Origin: Telopea speciosissima
Taxonomy: Eukaryota; Streptophyta; Magnoliopsida; Proteales; Proteaceae
Direction: 5' to 3'
Assembly (NCBI RefSeq): GCF_018873765.1
Contig: NC_057926.1
Span: 55,565,378 to 55,629,377 of the forward strand
DNA length: 64,000 nucleotides
Position numbers and translations under genes: made by a program. Shown piece after piece: positions 14,201 to 27,800 of the stretch (position 1 is the stretch's first letter; the number at the start of each line of letters is the position of its first letter). The notes beneath the pieces were generated by a model that was not told the origin of the DNA, searched no databases, and was given only the letters and a program-made list of their open reading frames with translations.

Positions 14201-17200
14201 TCTAGTCTCATACTTCACCGGAGGTTTTCTATCATGACAATGAGGGCTTTGAAGCTCATAAAAGGAAAAAGGGGGGGGGGGGGGGTTAAGCCCACACACG
14301 GGGGTTTGTGGCCTCCAGTTTGTTTTTATAGATATTATAAAGATTTTATCTTGAGAATTTGAAATTCCACATTTTCAGTCTTTTATTCTTGGGATTTATC
14401 TGTTGCAAACCTTCCTAGGACAAAAGAAGCATGTCAACTTTCTGAGTAACTTGGCCTTGAAAGTGAAGTGATAAATCTTTTATCATTGTATAGAGGGGGT
14501 TTGTCTCTGACCTGGACGGCTGGACCTGACCTGATCAACCCTCATCTAATGTTGGAAACTTTGAATTTGTTTCATCACTTTATATGGATCTAATGTGCAA
14601 ATTCTTAAAAAATGCAGACTACACGTATTTTTACTCCTTGGAAAAATGAAGTTTGTCTCAGAGATGGACATTATTGGCATGAAATAGCTCGACCACAAGT
14701 TCATGGTCATGATATTAACTGCGTTGCGGTCATTCGGGGAAAGGGTAACCACCGGTTTGTTAGTGGAGCAGAAGAAAAAGTTGCTCGAGTATTTGAAGCA
14801 CCTCTATCATTTTTGAAGACACTGGCTCATGCAACTGCTGAGAAATTTAGTTTTCCTGAAGATCTTCAGGAAGAGATTCAAATCCTGGGTGCAAATATGT
14901 CTGCTCTTGGGTTATCACAGAAGCCCATTTACAGCCACTGTAGGTTCTCTCTCTCCCTCTCTCGCCTTGCTCACTCGTGCACGCATATAGATCATTGAAA
15001 TAATTTCCTTGTTGCCAAATGAATGCTGATTCATCTTAGTTCTGGTTGAATCTTAATGCTTTTTTTGGTCTTAGTGTATTATCCTTTATTCTCATATTCG
15101 AAATTCATAATACCAGAATTTAAGGGCAAGAATGTTGGAGGTTCATCGTTCTTGTTATTTCTGCCCTGATCCAACACTTTAACCTACCCAAGTCACGCAT
15201 TTTGCTTCCTTTATGTTTGTTCCCCGACCCCATTCCCCTCTGAATGTAATGAACAAGTTTTATTCGAATGGCTAATGGAAAGAAAATAACTCCCCCTTCT
15301 GCAATTCTCCTTGTCATTTCCTACTATGATTAAGGACTGATGAAAATACTAATGGTCTTTGAGGTGAAGCAGTAGGAATCAAGTTGATTCCAATTTATTA
15401 TTTTTTAAAATCTCATTGTGTAAAAACTCATCTTTGCTTTATTTTTCTTAATCTTAAAAAGAGTTTTACTTTCACTTCCCAACCTTTTTATCAATTACAA
15501 CAGAAAACAGGGAGGGGGTGGGCGTGGGAGTGGGTGGAAGTATTATCATACATACTTCTGTACAATTTCATTATTGTATCCTCATTGACTCAAGAGTAGT
15601 AAATGATGACATACAGTATTATCCACGGCTTTATTAACTTTCTCTTGAGTTTGGGAATTCTATGTCTGAAATATCTTCAGAAGGGGATTGACTACGGATG
15701 CAATTTTTTTTCAAATCTTTAAGCACATGATAGTTATTGTTTGGTTTACAGTTTTTCCCCTCCCCAACCTATTTTAGAAAATCTATGTTCAAGTGATCGT
15801 ATGTTATATAAGCCTTGATACGAGCCATTGTTGATTTAGAAAGATGTACCGAACATGATTTCTTTGCCAACACACTCTCTACTTTGGGATGCTTTTACAA
15901 TGTTTCTTTTATAAGCAAGAGATTGCTGCTTGGTCGTGTAGCCCCACCACCAGCGTGGGGGCCAATAAGAGCGCACGCACTGGGGCATCAACATGGGTGG
16001 GATTTTTTATTTCAGAAGGGTCTGGGTGGTAATTTCGTGTGTTACTGTGTCTGGGCATAGGAGCGATGCGATCAAGCAGCATTCTTTTTCCCTTCTTTTA
16101 TATATAATCTAGTTTGATGATTTTGCCAGCATCATGCACTCTTACATCATTGCAAGTTTTATGACCATCGGATTTCCCCCCTTAACTCTCTCTTTTAATG
16201 TATCACTTGTGAATGCAGCTGCAAATGATGCCCCAAATGGAAATGGAAATGTTCTAGACACCCTAGAAACTATCCCTGATGCTGTTCCAATTGTTTTAAC
16301 AGAGCCTCCTATTGAAGATCAACTGTCATGGCATACACTATGGCCAGAAACACATAAGCTTTATGGTCATGGGAATGAACTATTTTCTTTATGCTGTGAT
16401 CATGGAGGGAGGCTTATTGCTTCATCATGTAAGGTATAAAATTTCATTCCTACTATTATCTTTCTTACTTGAGCTTTATGGGCCATTATACATCATATTT
16501 AGAGACATTACCTTGGATGATATTTCCTTCTTTATTGAGTCCCAAAAGCTTCCTATATGATATTCATATAGACTAATTTTTAGGTGGATAATTTGATGTT
16601 GGTCTGCCTAGTAAAAGTGCCTAGAAAAGTGAGGAGACAAAGGGACCCTGGGGTTGAGATTCATGGTTTCAGAAACTGATTGATTGGCTATTAAAAAAAA
16701 GTTATACTTGGTCCTTGAAACAACTAATAAACAGGTTTAAATGGTGGACAAATTAGGCGTGAACTTAAGTGGAAATGTCAGAATTCTGCAAATTCAGTAG
16801 GAAGAGTAAGAGAAAATTGGGAAACGAAGGTTGAGGTTGAAGTTTGGCCAAAACCTGAAAGAGCAATGATCTCAAGAAAGGGTACAATTAAGGTGTTTAT
16901 GACTTCTCTACACATTTTGGACGACTTGAGGCTGTATGATTATAGGTCATGGTTGTTAGTCATGGATATGGGAGATTGATTTGGAGTTGGAAATTATAAA
17001 TTGACTTCAGAATATCTGTTGATAAGCATCTATAACTTATTTTATTTTTGATAAGCGACTGACATTTTTCACTATTAAGTGTGGCACGTAAAAGCCCACC
17101 CTACCAGGAGGTCTTGGGTTCAAGCTTCCTGGTTGTCATCACCCATCCCTCCCCTTATGTATGTGTCAGACCTATACTGTATGAAATGAAATGAAAGATA

Positions 17201-18812
17201 CAGAAGATACACTATTAAGGGATTTTATTTTATAATTGGGGCTAGGGTTCAGTTCTAAGGGATGAAACAGAAAATAACAGAAAGAAAGGGCATGGAAAGC
17301 AGGATATGATATATTAGAAGATGGAAGAATAATATAATAGGAAGAGAAAGGGGAAGGATTGAGAACTAAGAACCTTGCCTAGGTTTTCAGCCTAGTGTTT
17401 TCTCTTATCTGAGATCCTTTTCTCCAAACTCAATCACTTTAATCCACATTAATTCCCATGTTTTGGAATACTACTGTATTTGTTACCTATTTTTGATAAG
17501 ATAATTACATTGTTACCTGTTTCAAAACTTGCAAAAAGTCTCTGTACATTTGCCCCTCCCAGACCCTACAGTAGCGGGAGGCCGGGAGCCTTGTGTACTG
17601 GGACGCTCTTAATCACATCTCTTACTCAATAGTGACAGAATTTCTGGATTGTTTTCATAAGATATTATCATTTTTTTGGGGGGGAGGGGGGAGGGGGGAG
17701 GGTGAGGCAACAACTGTCTTCTGTGAATTGCCGGATTGGTCTTGTCTGGATAGATGCTGGCATCTGGACAATTATATAGTAAAAAGTGAATGCTATTACT
17801 GGTGTTACTTTTTTTCATAGTGGGTGCTGCATCCATGTTTCTAATCGGATCATTAGTTTTTAAGTTCACGCTGTTCTATCTGCTTTTCCGTTTTATAAAC
17901 TGTTCATAAACATCAATCTTGCAGGCCCAATCAGCAACAGTGGCAGAAATATGGCTGTGGCAAGTTGGATCGTGGAAGGCAGTAGGGCGCTTGCAGTCTC
18001 ATAGCTTAACTGTGACACAGATGGAATTCTGTCATGATGACTCTTTACTTTTGGCTATCTCCAGGGATCGCCAGTTCTCGGTGTTCAGACTCACAAGGAC
18101 AGGTATAATCTCAAGTCCAATTGCATTGCCTTCTGATAACTCTGATGGGGTTACCCATGCACTTTTTTCTTGATCAGCTCTCCAACGAGTGAGCCTGGTG
18201 TTCACAGTTGAGCTGTATGATAGTATTTTCATATTTTCATTTTCTATTAAGCTTTAACCATTCATGATAACTGAAACATATCTGGTTCGTTATGAAGTAG
18301 GGGTAGATGAAGTCAGTTACGAACTCATTGCGAAGCAGGAGGCACACAAAAGAATAATATGGGCATGCTCATGGAATCCATTTGGTCATGAATTTGCAAC
18401 AGGCTCAAGGGACAAGACTGTCAAGATCTGGTCTGTGGAAAGTGGGTCTTCAGTTAAGCAGCTCATGACTTTACCACAATTCAGCAGTAGTGTTACTGCC
18501 TTATCTTGGGTTGGTTGCGATGCTACAAGGAATCAAGGGATTCTTGCAGTTGGAATGGAAAGTGGACTCATTGAACTATGGAGCCTTAATGGCAGAGCTG
18601 ATGGTGATGGCATGGCACTGCCTGGGTTCAATGCTGCTCTTGCAGTTAAGCTTGATCCATTCATATGCCATGTTTCTACAGTACACCGTTTGGCATGGAG
18701 AAACTCAGAGAAGAGTGCAGAGTGCAGCACCATACAGCTCGCATCTTGTGGAGCTGATCATTGTGTTAGAGTGTTTGACATAAAGGTTGATTTAATTAAT
18801 TGTATTAGTTAA
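8204..18812 (+). CDS. ELP2: Elongator complex protein 2 (WD40 repeat)
   Basis: Ten exons: 8204-8347, 8474-8561, 8727-8812, 9341-9494, 12145-12308, 12425-13102, 14618-14939, 16219-16433, 17925-18102 and 18301-18812. All have GT-AG borders, and the phases sum to 2541 nt (846 codons plus stop), close to the usual length of about 840. The start MSSSSSSIEVERAFIGAGCN is the conserved ELP2 N-terminus. WD repeats run throughout, for example GLDNKVHLYCGERTGK, LKGHSDWIRSLDFSLP, ILSASMDKTMMVW, VHGHDINCV and FATGSRDKTVKIW near residue 720. In eukaryotes ELP2 is the two-propeller scaffold of Elongator (Elp1-Elp2-Elp3), needed for tRNA wobble-uridine modification and linked to histone acetylation and plant immune signalling. 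The last codons after VRVFDIK read through what could be a donor (AAG|gttgat) to a stop at 18812, so an extra terminal exon is not excluded. Introns 4, 6, 7 and 8 each exceed 1.2 kb. Confidence 0.95.
10199..11905 (+). mobile_element. Truncated Ty3-gypsy-type element: 5' LTR, PBS and partial gag
   Basis: Lies in ELP2 intron 4 in the sense orientation. A candidate 1.15-kb LTR begins TGTAGGACAAAACATG at 10199 and ends TCTTACA at 11347. Five bases later is TGGTATCAGAGCC (11353-11365), the initiator-Met tRNA primer-binding site. From about 11435 a retrotransposon gag domain reads YFDWYNPTEERKLRFVYSR and RLTGYARKWW, with a TGA at 11675-11677 and a further stop near 11812. No protease, RT or second LTR follows, so the element is 3'-truncated. 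The LTR holds the near-palindrome CACTGTTCACATGAACAGTG. Confidence 0.75.
13445..13738 (+). repeat. LTR-like direct repeat in ELP2 intron 6
   Basis: A segment of about 75 bp (GTTGATATACATTGTTGT, GCCCTTACTTAACAGCTCGA, GGTTGTAACA) occurs at about 13445-13520 and again at 13669-13738. The first copy runs into ATGGTATCAGAGCC, a primer-binding-site-like sequence. It looks like a decayed LTR-retrotransposon end; no coding part is present. Confidence 0.5.
17553..17611 (+). mobile_element. Au-SINE 3' fragment in ELP2 intron 8
   Basis: GCGGGAG, then GGGAGCCTTGTGTACTGGGA, followed by CGCTCTT, matches the 3' part of the fuller Au-type SINE at 24288-24453. The 5' part with the pol III boxes is missing. 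Confidence 0.5.
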
Positions 18813-21800
18813 CTGCTACTGTGGTATGAGGTAGCAAGCCATTACCAGTTTAATTCTGGAATTATCATAAAGATGTCCAATTGTTGTAGAACTGCAGATT
18901 GTAGAGCGAATTGGTGATGGCAAAGGGAAAAAAAAAAGAGTAAAAGGTGCGGGAATGGTATAATCCACATGGGATCCACATGTTCAAGGTAGGAGAGAGA
19001 AAACAATAAAAAAACCTATGTGAGAGGGCAATGTACACTAGCATTGCGGGGGGTGGGGGGAGAGGAACTTTTTCCAAAAGAAAAATAAGAAGACCCTTTC
19101 ACCCTTTTGCCTCCAAACAAAGACGGTTGAAATGGTCTACGGAAATAAACCTTTGATTGATCAAGGTGCTCTAACCAAACACCCCAGGAGGACATCAGTT
19201 GGTCTATTTCCTGGACAGACGGTCTGCATCTTAAATGAACCATTGAAAGGGTAATCCAAACTTCAGTCCAGAATGCCAAGATTGCGCATGAGGTAGAGGT
19301 CAGAGGTCATGGAATGAACATGACATACCTGTTGAGCCATTTAATCACATAGAAAACAGTAACCACATATCAGGGTAGCCTCCTATAATTTGGTTCATTT
19401 AACATATAATTTCTCATTGTGTCTGGTACTGTAGGCTTTGATGAACACTCCCAGATATTAAAAAATCCCAAATCAGATAATATTTAGTAGTAAGAAAGAA
19501 TAATATACTTCATCATCTTTTCATGTTTTTGGAATCCTAAAATGGTATGATTCTGTTTTTTTTATAACTTATTAAATCATCTTACTTCACTATAATCATT
19601 TTGTATACACTTCACTTTTCCCCCGTATTGCACTAGTATACGGAGTAACAAGATCACCAACCATCATCGAGCAAGTTAGGGAGGTTTTTTAGCCAAATTA
19701 CTATGAGCATCATCCATAAGGCTTCTTCAATTACATGAGCCACCTACTCATACCATACATAATTTTTTTTAAATATATATAAATACATATTTAGATGGGT
19801 CCGTGGATCTTCTGCGTAAGATTGCAGCTGCCAGTATCAATCCACTTTGCCAGCAAAATAATCCTGATTACCTCTTCCAACTGCCATCCCATCGTTGACC
19901 CGGTCAATCTGTTCTCGAACACCATATATAAGATCACAAAGATTTCTATGATTATTACACAGCAAGCATAGTTTATAGCCTTCTGAAGTTAGAAAAGAAC
20001 CTATATATATCATCAGATACAAATATTTCGCAGTAAGAACTTTGGGCATCATTTACCAAAAAAAGAAAAAAAAGAACTTTGGGCATCCTTAATTAGTATT
20101 CTACCATGTGGTGGTTAAACTATTTTGCAGACTGTTAACTTCTTGAACCCCACTTGGTGTCTGGTCAAGAATGCAAGTTCAGTCCATAATGCTAACCTTC
20201 ATTTGGCCCCAAAGTGAAATCCATATGAATTGTGCAGCAATGGCAGTCATTTGACATTCACAGACCCACACAATCCTGGATGCTTACATCATATATTGTC
20301 TTGTTTATGCCTTCTGTTCCCAAGGTTTCGATTAAACTGTACTGTAGGAAAAGAGCAACATAAGAGTACATTCCTTAGATTTCTTGCTCCATCTTACATT
20401 ATGGAACAACTGAGGGAACCAGAGCTGTGAAGCAACTTAAAATGGTTCGGAAAAGGATTAATATTAGACGCATTTCAACTCGAACAGTCAAAAGTGAACA
20501 GAATTTTAAGAGACCAAAACCAAGAACATCTGACAGGGCAGGTTAGGTAGGAAGCCTGCCTCCAAATGCAGACTTCGCAGAAAATTTTCCATTCTTGAAT
20601 CTTACCTCATATAAAGCAAAAAAGGAAGCACCGGCATTTGTACAGCTTACTGGTCAAATATGCTTGGAAAGAAGTCTTTGATTCTACCAAATCTAGGATT
20701 TTGAACTGGATGATGGTCCATGACAATAAGTGAAGATTTACTCATGGGACAGTATATCCTATTCTGGAAGAAAACCAATAGTAATCCCTAAAAGAGTTGG
20801 ATCTTTCAGAGATTGTCTTGTCAATTCAAATGAACGGACTAAAGTGTCTCTCCAAGTCTAACTTTACCGCATCAATTTTTTTCTGAGTTATGTATTTTGC
20901 TTATGATTTCTGGCTAAACTCAAAGATGGAGCGGGACAAAGTCTCCAACTGCTTTAGCCATCACCATTACCCCAAGTTCCGTGTGATAGATCATATTCTC
21001 AATCTACTCCCCCCCCCCCCCTAATTTTTTATTTTTTTATATAAGAGTGAATTTGGTCCCATTTGAGTAGGAGCAGACTTTAGTTGCTGTAAATTGATGC
21101 CATCAGAATCATTGATATCAACCAGATTCGCCAGTTCAGCAAGTTGAACCGGAATGAGGACCCAAAAACAGGTCATCCATTAGAACAATCATGTTAGTTC
21201 TGCATTAAAACATTGATTGTAACCACTACTGTATCAAAACTCTTTCCCAGGTCAAGAAGGAAAAGAAGTTCTAGGTTTGGGACCTTGTGGAGGTTTGACT
21301 CATTTTACCATCGGGCCTTGCCGTATCAAAATTCTTTTGCAGGTCAATAAAGAAAAGAAGGTCAAAGTTCTCTTCACCAGAACCATGAGGCTCTGATCAT
21401 CAATTATTCTGAAACAAAGCCTCAAATGATGGAAGCTATGGTCCAAGACATGAGGCATTGGTTATGCTGTTATGATCATAAAAATGTTTGTCAACTGACT
21501 CATAGCATGCGTTCACGGACATTAGATTGATCATTCAATATCCCCAACCTAACTCAAAGTTATATTTTATTATTCTTCTTAACCACAAGTGAAAGATCAA
21601 ACAGAAAGAATCTGAAACATCTGGTCTATGGAATCCTTAAAAGGATCATATGCAATAAAGAATTAATAAGAACGGTTGATTTTTGACAATGGTAGCTCTA
21701 GCCACTTTTGTGCACCAAGTGTACTGATAGTTAAACTCATGTTCTAGGACACATCTGATTCCAAGGAAAAGAGACGATGTCTTTGCCTTGAATGTAAGTA

Positions 21801-21886
21801 TGTGGCATAAACTTCATATAAGGGATGTTAGTCGTCGAGAGAAAAATGTACCTCTTCCATCATTTACAACTTTATTACCACACTCC
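18813..21886. other. Convergent intergenic region, ELP2 / MurG 3' flanks
   Basis: 3.1 kb between the stop codons of two convergent genes, so it holds both 3' UTRs. A C-run lies near 21007-21018. No recognised gene, RNA or transposon was found. Confidence 0.65.
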
Positions 21887-24800
21887 CTACACTGTTAATA
21901 ACTTCACAAGAGAAAGAATGTGTTGAGCAATCTCTACAGAAGCACCAGGTCGTGCCGCTTTCATAGCCTTATCAGACATTTCTGCCATCAGACTCTCATT
22001 CCCTGTCCAATATATAGAAAATTGTGAGGGGTGCTGGAGTACAACAATCGAAAAATAAATAACAATAAATAAAGTTCCTCATAAAACCTGATAAACGATA
22101 AAAAGTATTGCATTGCCTTGGTTATTCAGCAAAACAAACAAACTTCGCTCCCTCAAAAAAAAAAAGACACCCTAAGGTTTAACATCTTCTTAAGGTTGCC
22201 TCCATCACTCCCCTTCTCATATCCATCCATATGCTAGCTTAACCTGTTTTACTCAAGAACATGCAGCTTTTATACAACCATCTCACAAATAAAAGCCTTA
22301 TCCTTTGGATTCTCTCTATCCCAGCCCTCCCTCAATTCATCTCATCCCCTCTTTAATCAGTAACAGTTTCATTAGAAAAGGTGAAAGAGATGATTACAAT
22401 ACCAATGAACAGGACAAATGCATGACCAATCAGGCAAAAGACCACATACAAATTCATTGTCCCAGATATGTAAGACTACATCAATGTTAATACAATTTCA
22501 TAAATACATAGGTCTTGAACTAAGTGTAAATGTTCAAGGACATGGACACGGACACGGACACATGTGGGCGCCAAACATGGATCCAATGTCTAACAAGAAC
22601 CCTCAAACACGATAAGCATGCACATCTATATAAATGCAATCACCTAGGAGTTTCTCTCTCAGAAAACCTATTCATAAGCTAGCCCGGTGCCATAAACCAG
22701 CTGTCATCAGGATGGCCAGTGGGAGAATGTAGTAAATGAAAGTTCCAAAGCCCAAAGAGGCTGACAAGCAATAGCATCTAAATTGCAGTAAAGAACCCAT
22801 TCTTGCATAAAAGTGGTTATAATACAAACTCGTTCTATTTTCTAATGACCTGCCAAAATAAAAAAGGATACAACAACAATAACAACTCAGCCTTATCCCG
22901 ACTAAATAGGATTTGGCTAAATGGATCCTTGCCCTCCAATCAGCTCCATTCAAGGTCATACTTGATACAAGGCCTAAGCTATGCATGTCTTTCCTCACCA
23001 CTTCTCTTAGGATCATTTTAGGTCTTCCCCTGGCTCTTTTAGTTCCTTCAATCTGAATCAAATCACTCCTCTGTATTGGAGCATCCAAAGGCCTCCGTTG
23101 AACATGGCCATGCCATCTCAAACGACTTTCTCGCAGCTTATCATGTATAAGAGCTACTCCACAATCAACAACAATATGAACCTTAAAAGCTTGAGGACAC
23201 TTGTACTCACACACACAACTTCAAAGTTGATAAGGAACTGAATTAGGTGTTGCCTTGGAATAGGGAACTCAGATAATGATAAAGGCTACTCATGATAGTG
23301 GGAGTTTCCCTACCGTAGTATATGTTTAGTTGTGTGGTGTGTGAGGGTTGTAGAGTTGTGTTTTATCTTTACTTTGCCTTAGTTATTTGTTTTTAAGTTG
23401 TAATTAGGACAATTATTGTTAATTAGGTGTTGTCTTGGAATAGGGAACTTGGATATTAAAGGCTACTCACGATAGTGAGAGTGTCCCTTAGTTGTATGGT
23501 GTGTGAGTTGTAGAGTTGTGTTTTATCTTTACTTTGCCTTAGTTATTTGTTTTTAAGTTGTAATTAGGACAATTATTGTCAATATATCCTTTTGCTGATC
23601 TTTTGCCCCCCCCCTAAAAAAAGTTATAATTAGGACTTAGACTCTTAGTAGGTTTCCTATTAAGAGTATATGACTGGAATATAATATAAGAGGCACGGCT
23701 GGTCCATGATAGGAATTATTTAGTGTCCTATTGTGTTCCAGGATTCTTCTCACATCATCTCATTTGTTCTCTCTTGAGGACTAATTATCCAATTCTCTGC
23801 TTCTACATCATATCAGAGGAGTAAAAAACATACTACAGTGGCTCGGTCAAGTGCAGAGGCTGAATACAGAGCCATGGCACATACGGCAGCTGAAATGATG
23901 TGGCTGAAGTCTCTTGCTAGGAGTTGGGATTCTCAGTTACTAAACCTATGGAGATGTATTCTTCTCCCTTTCTCTCTTCTCACTTTATCTTCTTCCTTCT
24001 CTCTTGAGGGCTGGTTATCTAATTCTCTGCAGCTACAGATAACATGTACAGTTCCCTATTGATTAGGAATAGGCCAAATGTCAATTAGGGTATCCCTTCT
24101 ATAATTAACATCGCGGGGGGGGGGGGGCGCACAGTCCATAAGTTTTTCTCTCTTCATTGAGTCTGCAACTGCCAATTGTCTTGATAAACATGCAATGCAA
24201 CTTAGAGATGCCATGATTCATGTACAAGGCAGGCAAATGTAGACTATGAGCAAGGGCATTTTCCCACAAGTAAAATAGATGGTGGGTAGAGGGCAGACCT
24301 CGGCGCAACAATAAGGTTGCTCCATTGCGAATTAGTGGTCATTGGTTCAAGTCAGGAAACAACCTCTCCACTAAGCAGGGGTAAGGTTGCATACATTATG
24401 ACCCTCTCCAGACCTTGCAGTGGCGGGAGCCTTGTGCACTGGGTACGCCCTTTTAAAATAGATGGTGGGTCTAACATATAAAAGGAAAATAGACATTTCC
24501 TACGTGGGATGTTTGGAGATTCCAACAGGTTTTGCATTTTAAGGAAAATTTCAGCAGTTCAGCTACAGATGCTACAAAAATTTCATGGAGTTTCATCGCG
24601 AAGGAGTATTATAAATTGAGTCAATTCTTGAGTTAAAAGAACCAAACAAATAAAAATCAAGGATAACAAATTCAAATCAACTTTATCAAAAATCCCCCAA
24701 TCCCCATCCCCCCCCAAAAAAAAAAATCAAATTTCAAACCCAATAAACTAATTAGGGGCATATATGCATATGCTTTTCCAAGGCTGCAATGTTTAGGTGT

Positions 24801-27800
24801 GATTCTTAGAGAGTTGAAATCAGTTTTGCAATTGTAACACTGGTTTTGCCTGGACAGAAACAAAGTGAAGCAAATAATGTAGTACTGCCTACCATTAGAA
24901 CTCTAATATAAAAAATTGGAACCTTCATCAAGGGGAACTATATGGATGACAAACCTAAGATCTCTTCAATTGCAATTGCAAGAGTAGTTGAATCAAGTTC
25001 ATCTTCTGTTATAACCTTTGAACCAGCTATATCTGCCATGATAAAAGCATTTTTTGTTTGATGTCCCTCAGCAACATTTGGTGACGGGATCTACAACATT
25101 AAGAGAATAATCATTTCATCAAACAATCCAATGAATCCACTTGGGACATAAAAAAAAAAAGGGATAATAACTTTTTCAAACTAAATTTCAGCGTTGAATG
25201 TTGATATCATCTCATGCAATAGCAAAGAGATAAAAGGACAACTACTCAGCAATAAGATGAGCTGGACAGGATAGGTAACAATACAGTTTTTTTTCTTTCA
25301 AAAAGGAATTCTCTGTTTGTGTTGATCTTCACACGTTATCAAAGGTTTGAACTATATATTGACCCACAGAGTGGATAATGAGGATTGACGGGCTGCAGAG
25401 TAATATACCATGAACAAGTTCAGCTTGATAAAGCACATGTCAGATTTACAAAATTAATGGCATCCAAATAGCAATGCAGGATGAAATACATAGCAAAACC
25501 ACCTTGACTTAACTCAGACCCCTTTGGTTAGTTTAAATTCCTGACCTCATTCAATTTGTCATCAAGAATCCATAATCCATCTACACCTCTCTCCTTAACT
25601 ACACACTTTTTGGAGCCTTTTATAATCATTTTGGGTGCATTGACTGATGCCAGAATGCAGGACAAATGCCACGAAGATGGAAGGTAATGATGTTTATATT
25701 AAGGAAATATTTTTCCTGGTCATTTCCTTTTGTAGGTGTTTATGACAGGAAGAAAACAGACTGATCTTTTAACGAAAAGTTCAATACATTACATTCAATG
25801 ATGAGACCATGATAGTGCAAAGATTGATAATTTTGGAAAGGGTTTAAAGGTGATAATTATTTTTAATTTTCTTTTAACTTTTTATTTGACTATTGGAAAA
25901 TACAGCAGCAGAGCCAAGGAAAGCTAGTGCAAACAAAAGGATTGGCCAAACCCCATTCTGCAATGACCAAATACTAAGGAAAAAGTATGATCCTCCCATG
26001 TTATGACATCAACACACAAAAGAATGATAACTCTGCTCTCATTTCTCTAAATTAAAGTTAAAAAGGGAAGCGGTGGACCAAAATGTCACATCATGTTACC
26101 TATCACAGCTTCAATGGAAGTATAATGCACCTTTAACAATATATAAGAGGAAGTAACCTGAGCTGCAGGGTGGCAAGGATTGCCTTCCCAAAAGCATTAT
26201 TTCAGACACCAGTAGGACCAGAAGTCTCCAGGTCACCTTATTACTATGGCCTACAACCGCCAACAAAAATTTGTGAAGCATAATGAGTATGATCCCTCTC
26301 CACCCCCGATTTTGATCAGTAAACCTATAATAACCATATCATTGGGTCCCTAAACTCTATAGACTAATGTTGATAATGGATCTCGCCAGACGTATCCCCT
26401 TAACATTTGGGATCACAATTTGCAATATAAAAACAAGTGCCACAAATCCCAAACCCTTGGAAGCAACATGATTACATGAATCTCCAATTTACCAAATAAA
26501 GGCATAAAGTTTTATTGTAGTAGGTTTGAGTGTCCACCAAAATCATCATTTCCTATGTCGAGAATCTCATCATGCTTAAACTCAAAAGCATCTTCTATTT
26601 TGGAAGTCACATTAGCTTCCTAGCACTAGATGAAGACAATGGTTACGAATAAAGACACAAAGTGCCAAGGCACAAGGACCTCAACAAGACCAAAGTGGCC
26701 ATAAATGCTCTTGGCTCATTTCATATGTCATAGATATGTTTCTTACCTAGGTTAGTTCATCATAGCAATGTTTTGTAAACATACTGGAGGCCAGATCATT
26801 ATATTCCAAAAGTTCAACAGTTGAAATAATTCAAATGTATAATCTAAACAGTTTGCGCTGTTGAGAAAAGAAACAATAGAAATAGATTAGGAGTCAAAAT
26901 ATAAACACATGGGCACTTGGAACCACAAACAATCCTTTCTTTTCATTTCAGATATATGCAAAAGAGACAGTTCATGTTCATTTGAGACAATTCCATTATC
27001 AACCATAGTTTCAATAAAGTGCTTTAACGCCTTAAAGGGAAGAAAGCTTGTGGTCAAAATGTATGACTACCAGAATAGAAGGTTTTCCAGTGGCCAAGAT
27101 CTCAGAGCAAGTCATTGCACCAGCTCTAGAAACAACAAGGTCTGCAGCCGCATATGCCAAATCCATTGAATGCAAGAACCTTCAAAGTGTGAGTACATTC
27201 AGATTCAGACTCAAATTGAAAAGCTACAGAAAGAGAAGGTAAATATGAAGTGAAATGCTAGAGGTGAGAATTGGACAAGATCACTAAACAACACCTCAAA
27301 AAGTTGTCCAGCAATTCAATATCAAATTTTAAAAAACGCTAATTTTATCAGTTTGTCCTCGATTGCAAACAAATTTAAGGACTCTAGCAGTTTAGAAATC
27401 AACTTAAATAGAATCATATATCAGCTTGAAGTCTTCATGGAGGATAATCATTACCAGCAGTTTTGAGGCAGGAAAGTTGCTAAAAATAATGAAGGAAACA
27501 TGAAAACACTTTCAAGAGAGTTTTTTTCTTTTCTTATTTATCCAAGTAAACTGGCAGAATAATGTATCATAATTTATTATTCTCTTGTAATTTATTTCCA
27601 TCTTCTGTTAGTTTGTCATCATGATATATCCAAAAAGTTTTGGTACTAGTAAACTTTGATATAGATACATTATTCGATATAGATACATTAGTATGAGGTT
27701 TGGAATTCTTATATCATTCCTCTATCAGTGTCAGGTAGACAGAATTACCACGTAGTTACATATATATTTTTTTATCTCCCCCACCACCCCCCCCTAAAAA

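Noticed and set aside
14268..14286. Long homopolymer G run (others near 11930, 24114 and 42625)
   Set aside because: Simple mononucleotide repeats; no regular G-tract spacing that would make a strong quadruplex claim.
15815..16085. GC-richer patch in ELP2 intron 7 with an 81-codon ORF
   Set aside because: Looks repeat-derived, but I could not define ends, TIRs or homology.
17040..17230. Box-B-like GGGTTCAAGC suggesting a tRNA or SINE
   Set aside because: No matching box A at the right distance, no cloverleaf and no target duplication.
22672..22940. C-terminal part of the 180-codon minus-strand ORF as a gene of its own
   Set aside because: Only residues matching the LINE tail are meaningful; the rest runs on by chance into intron sequence.
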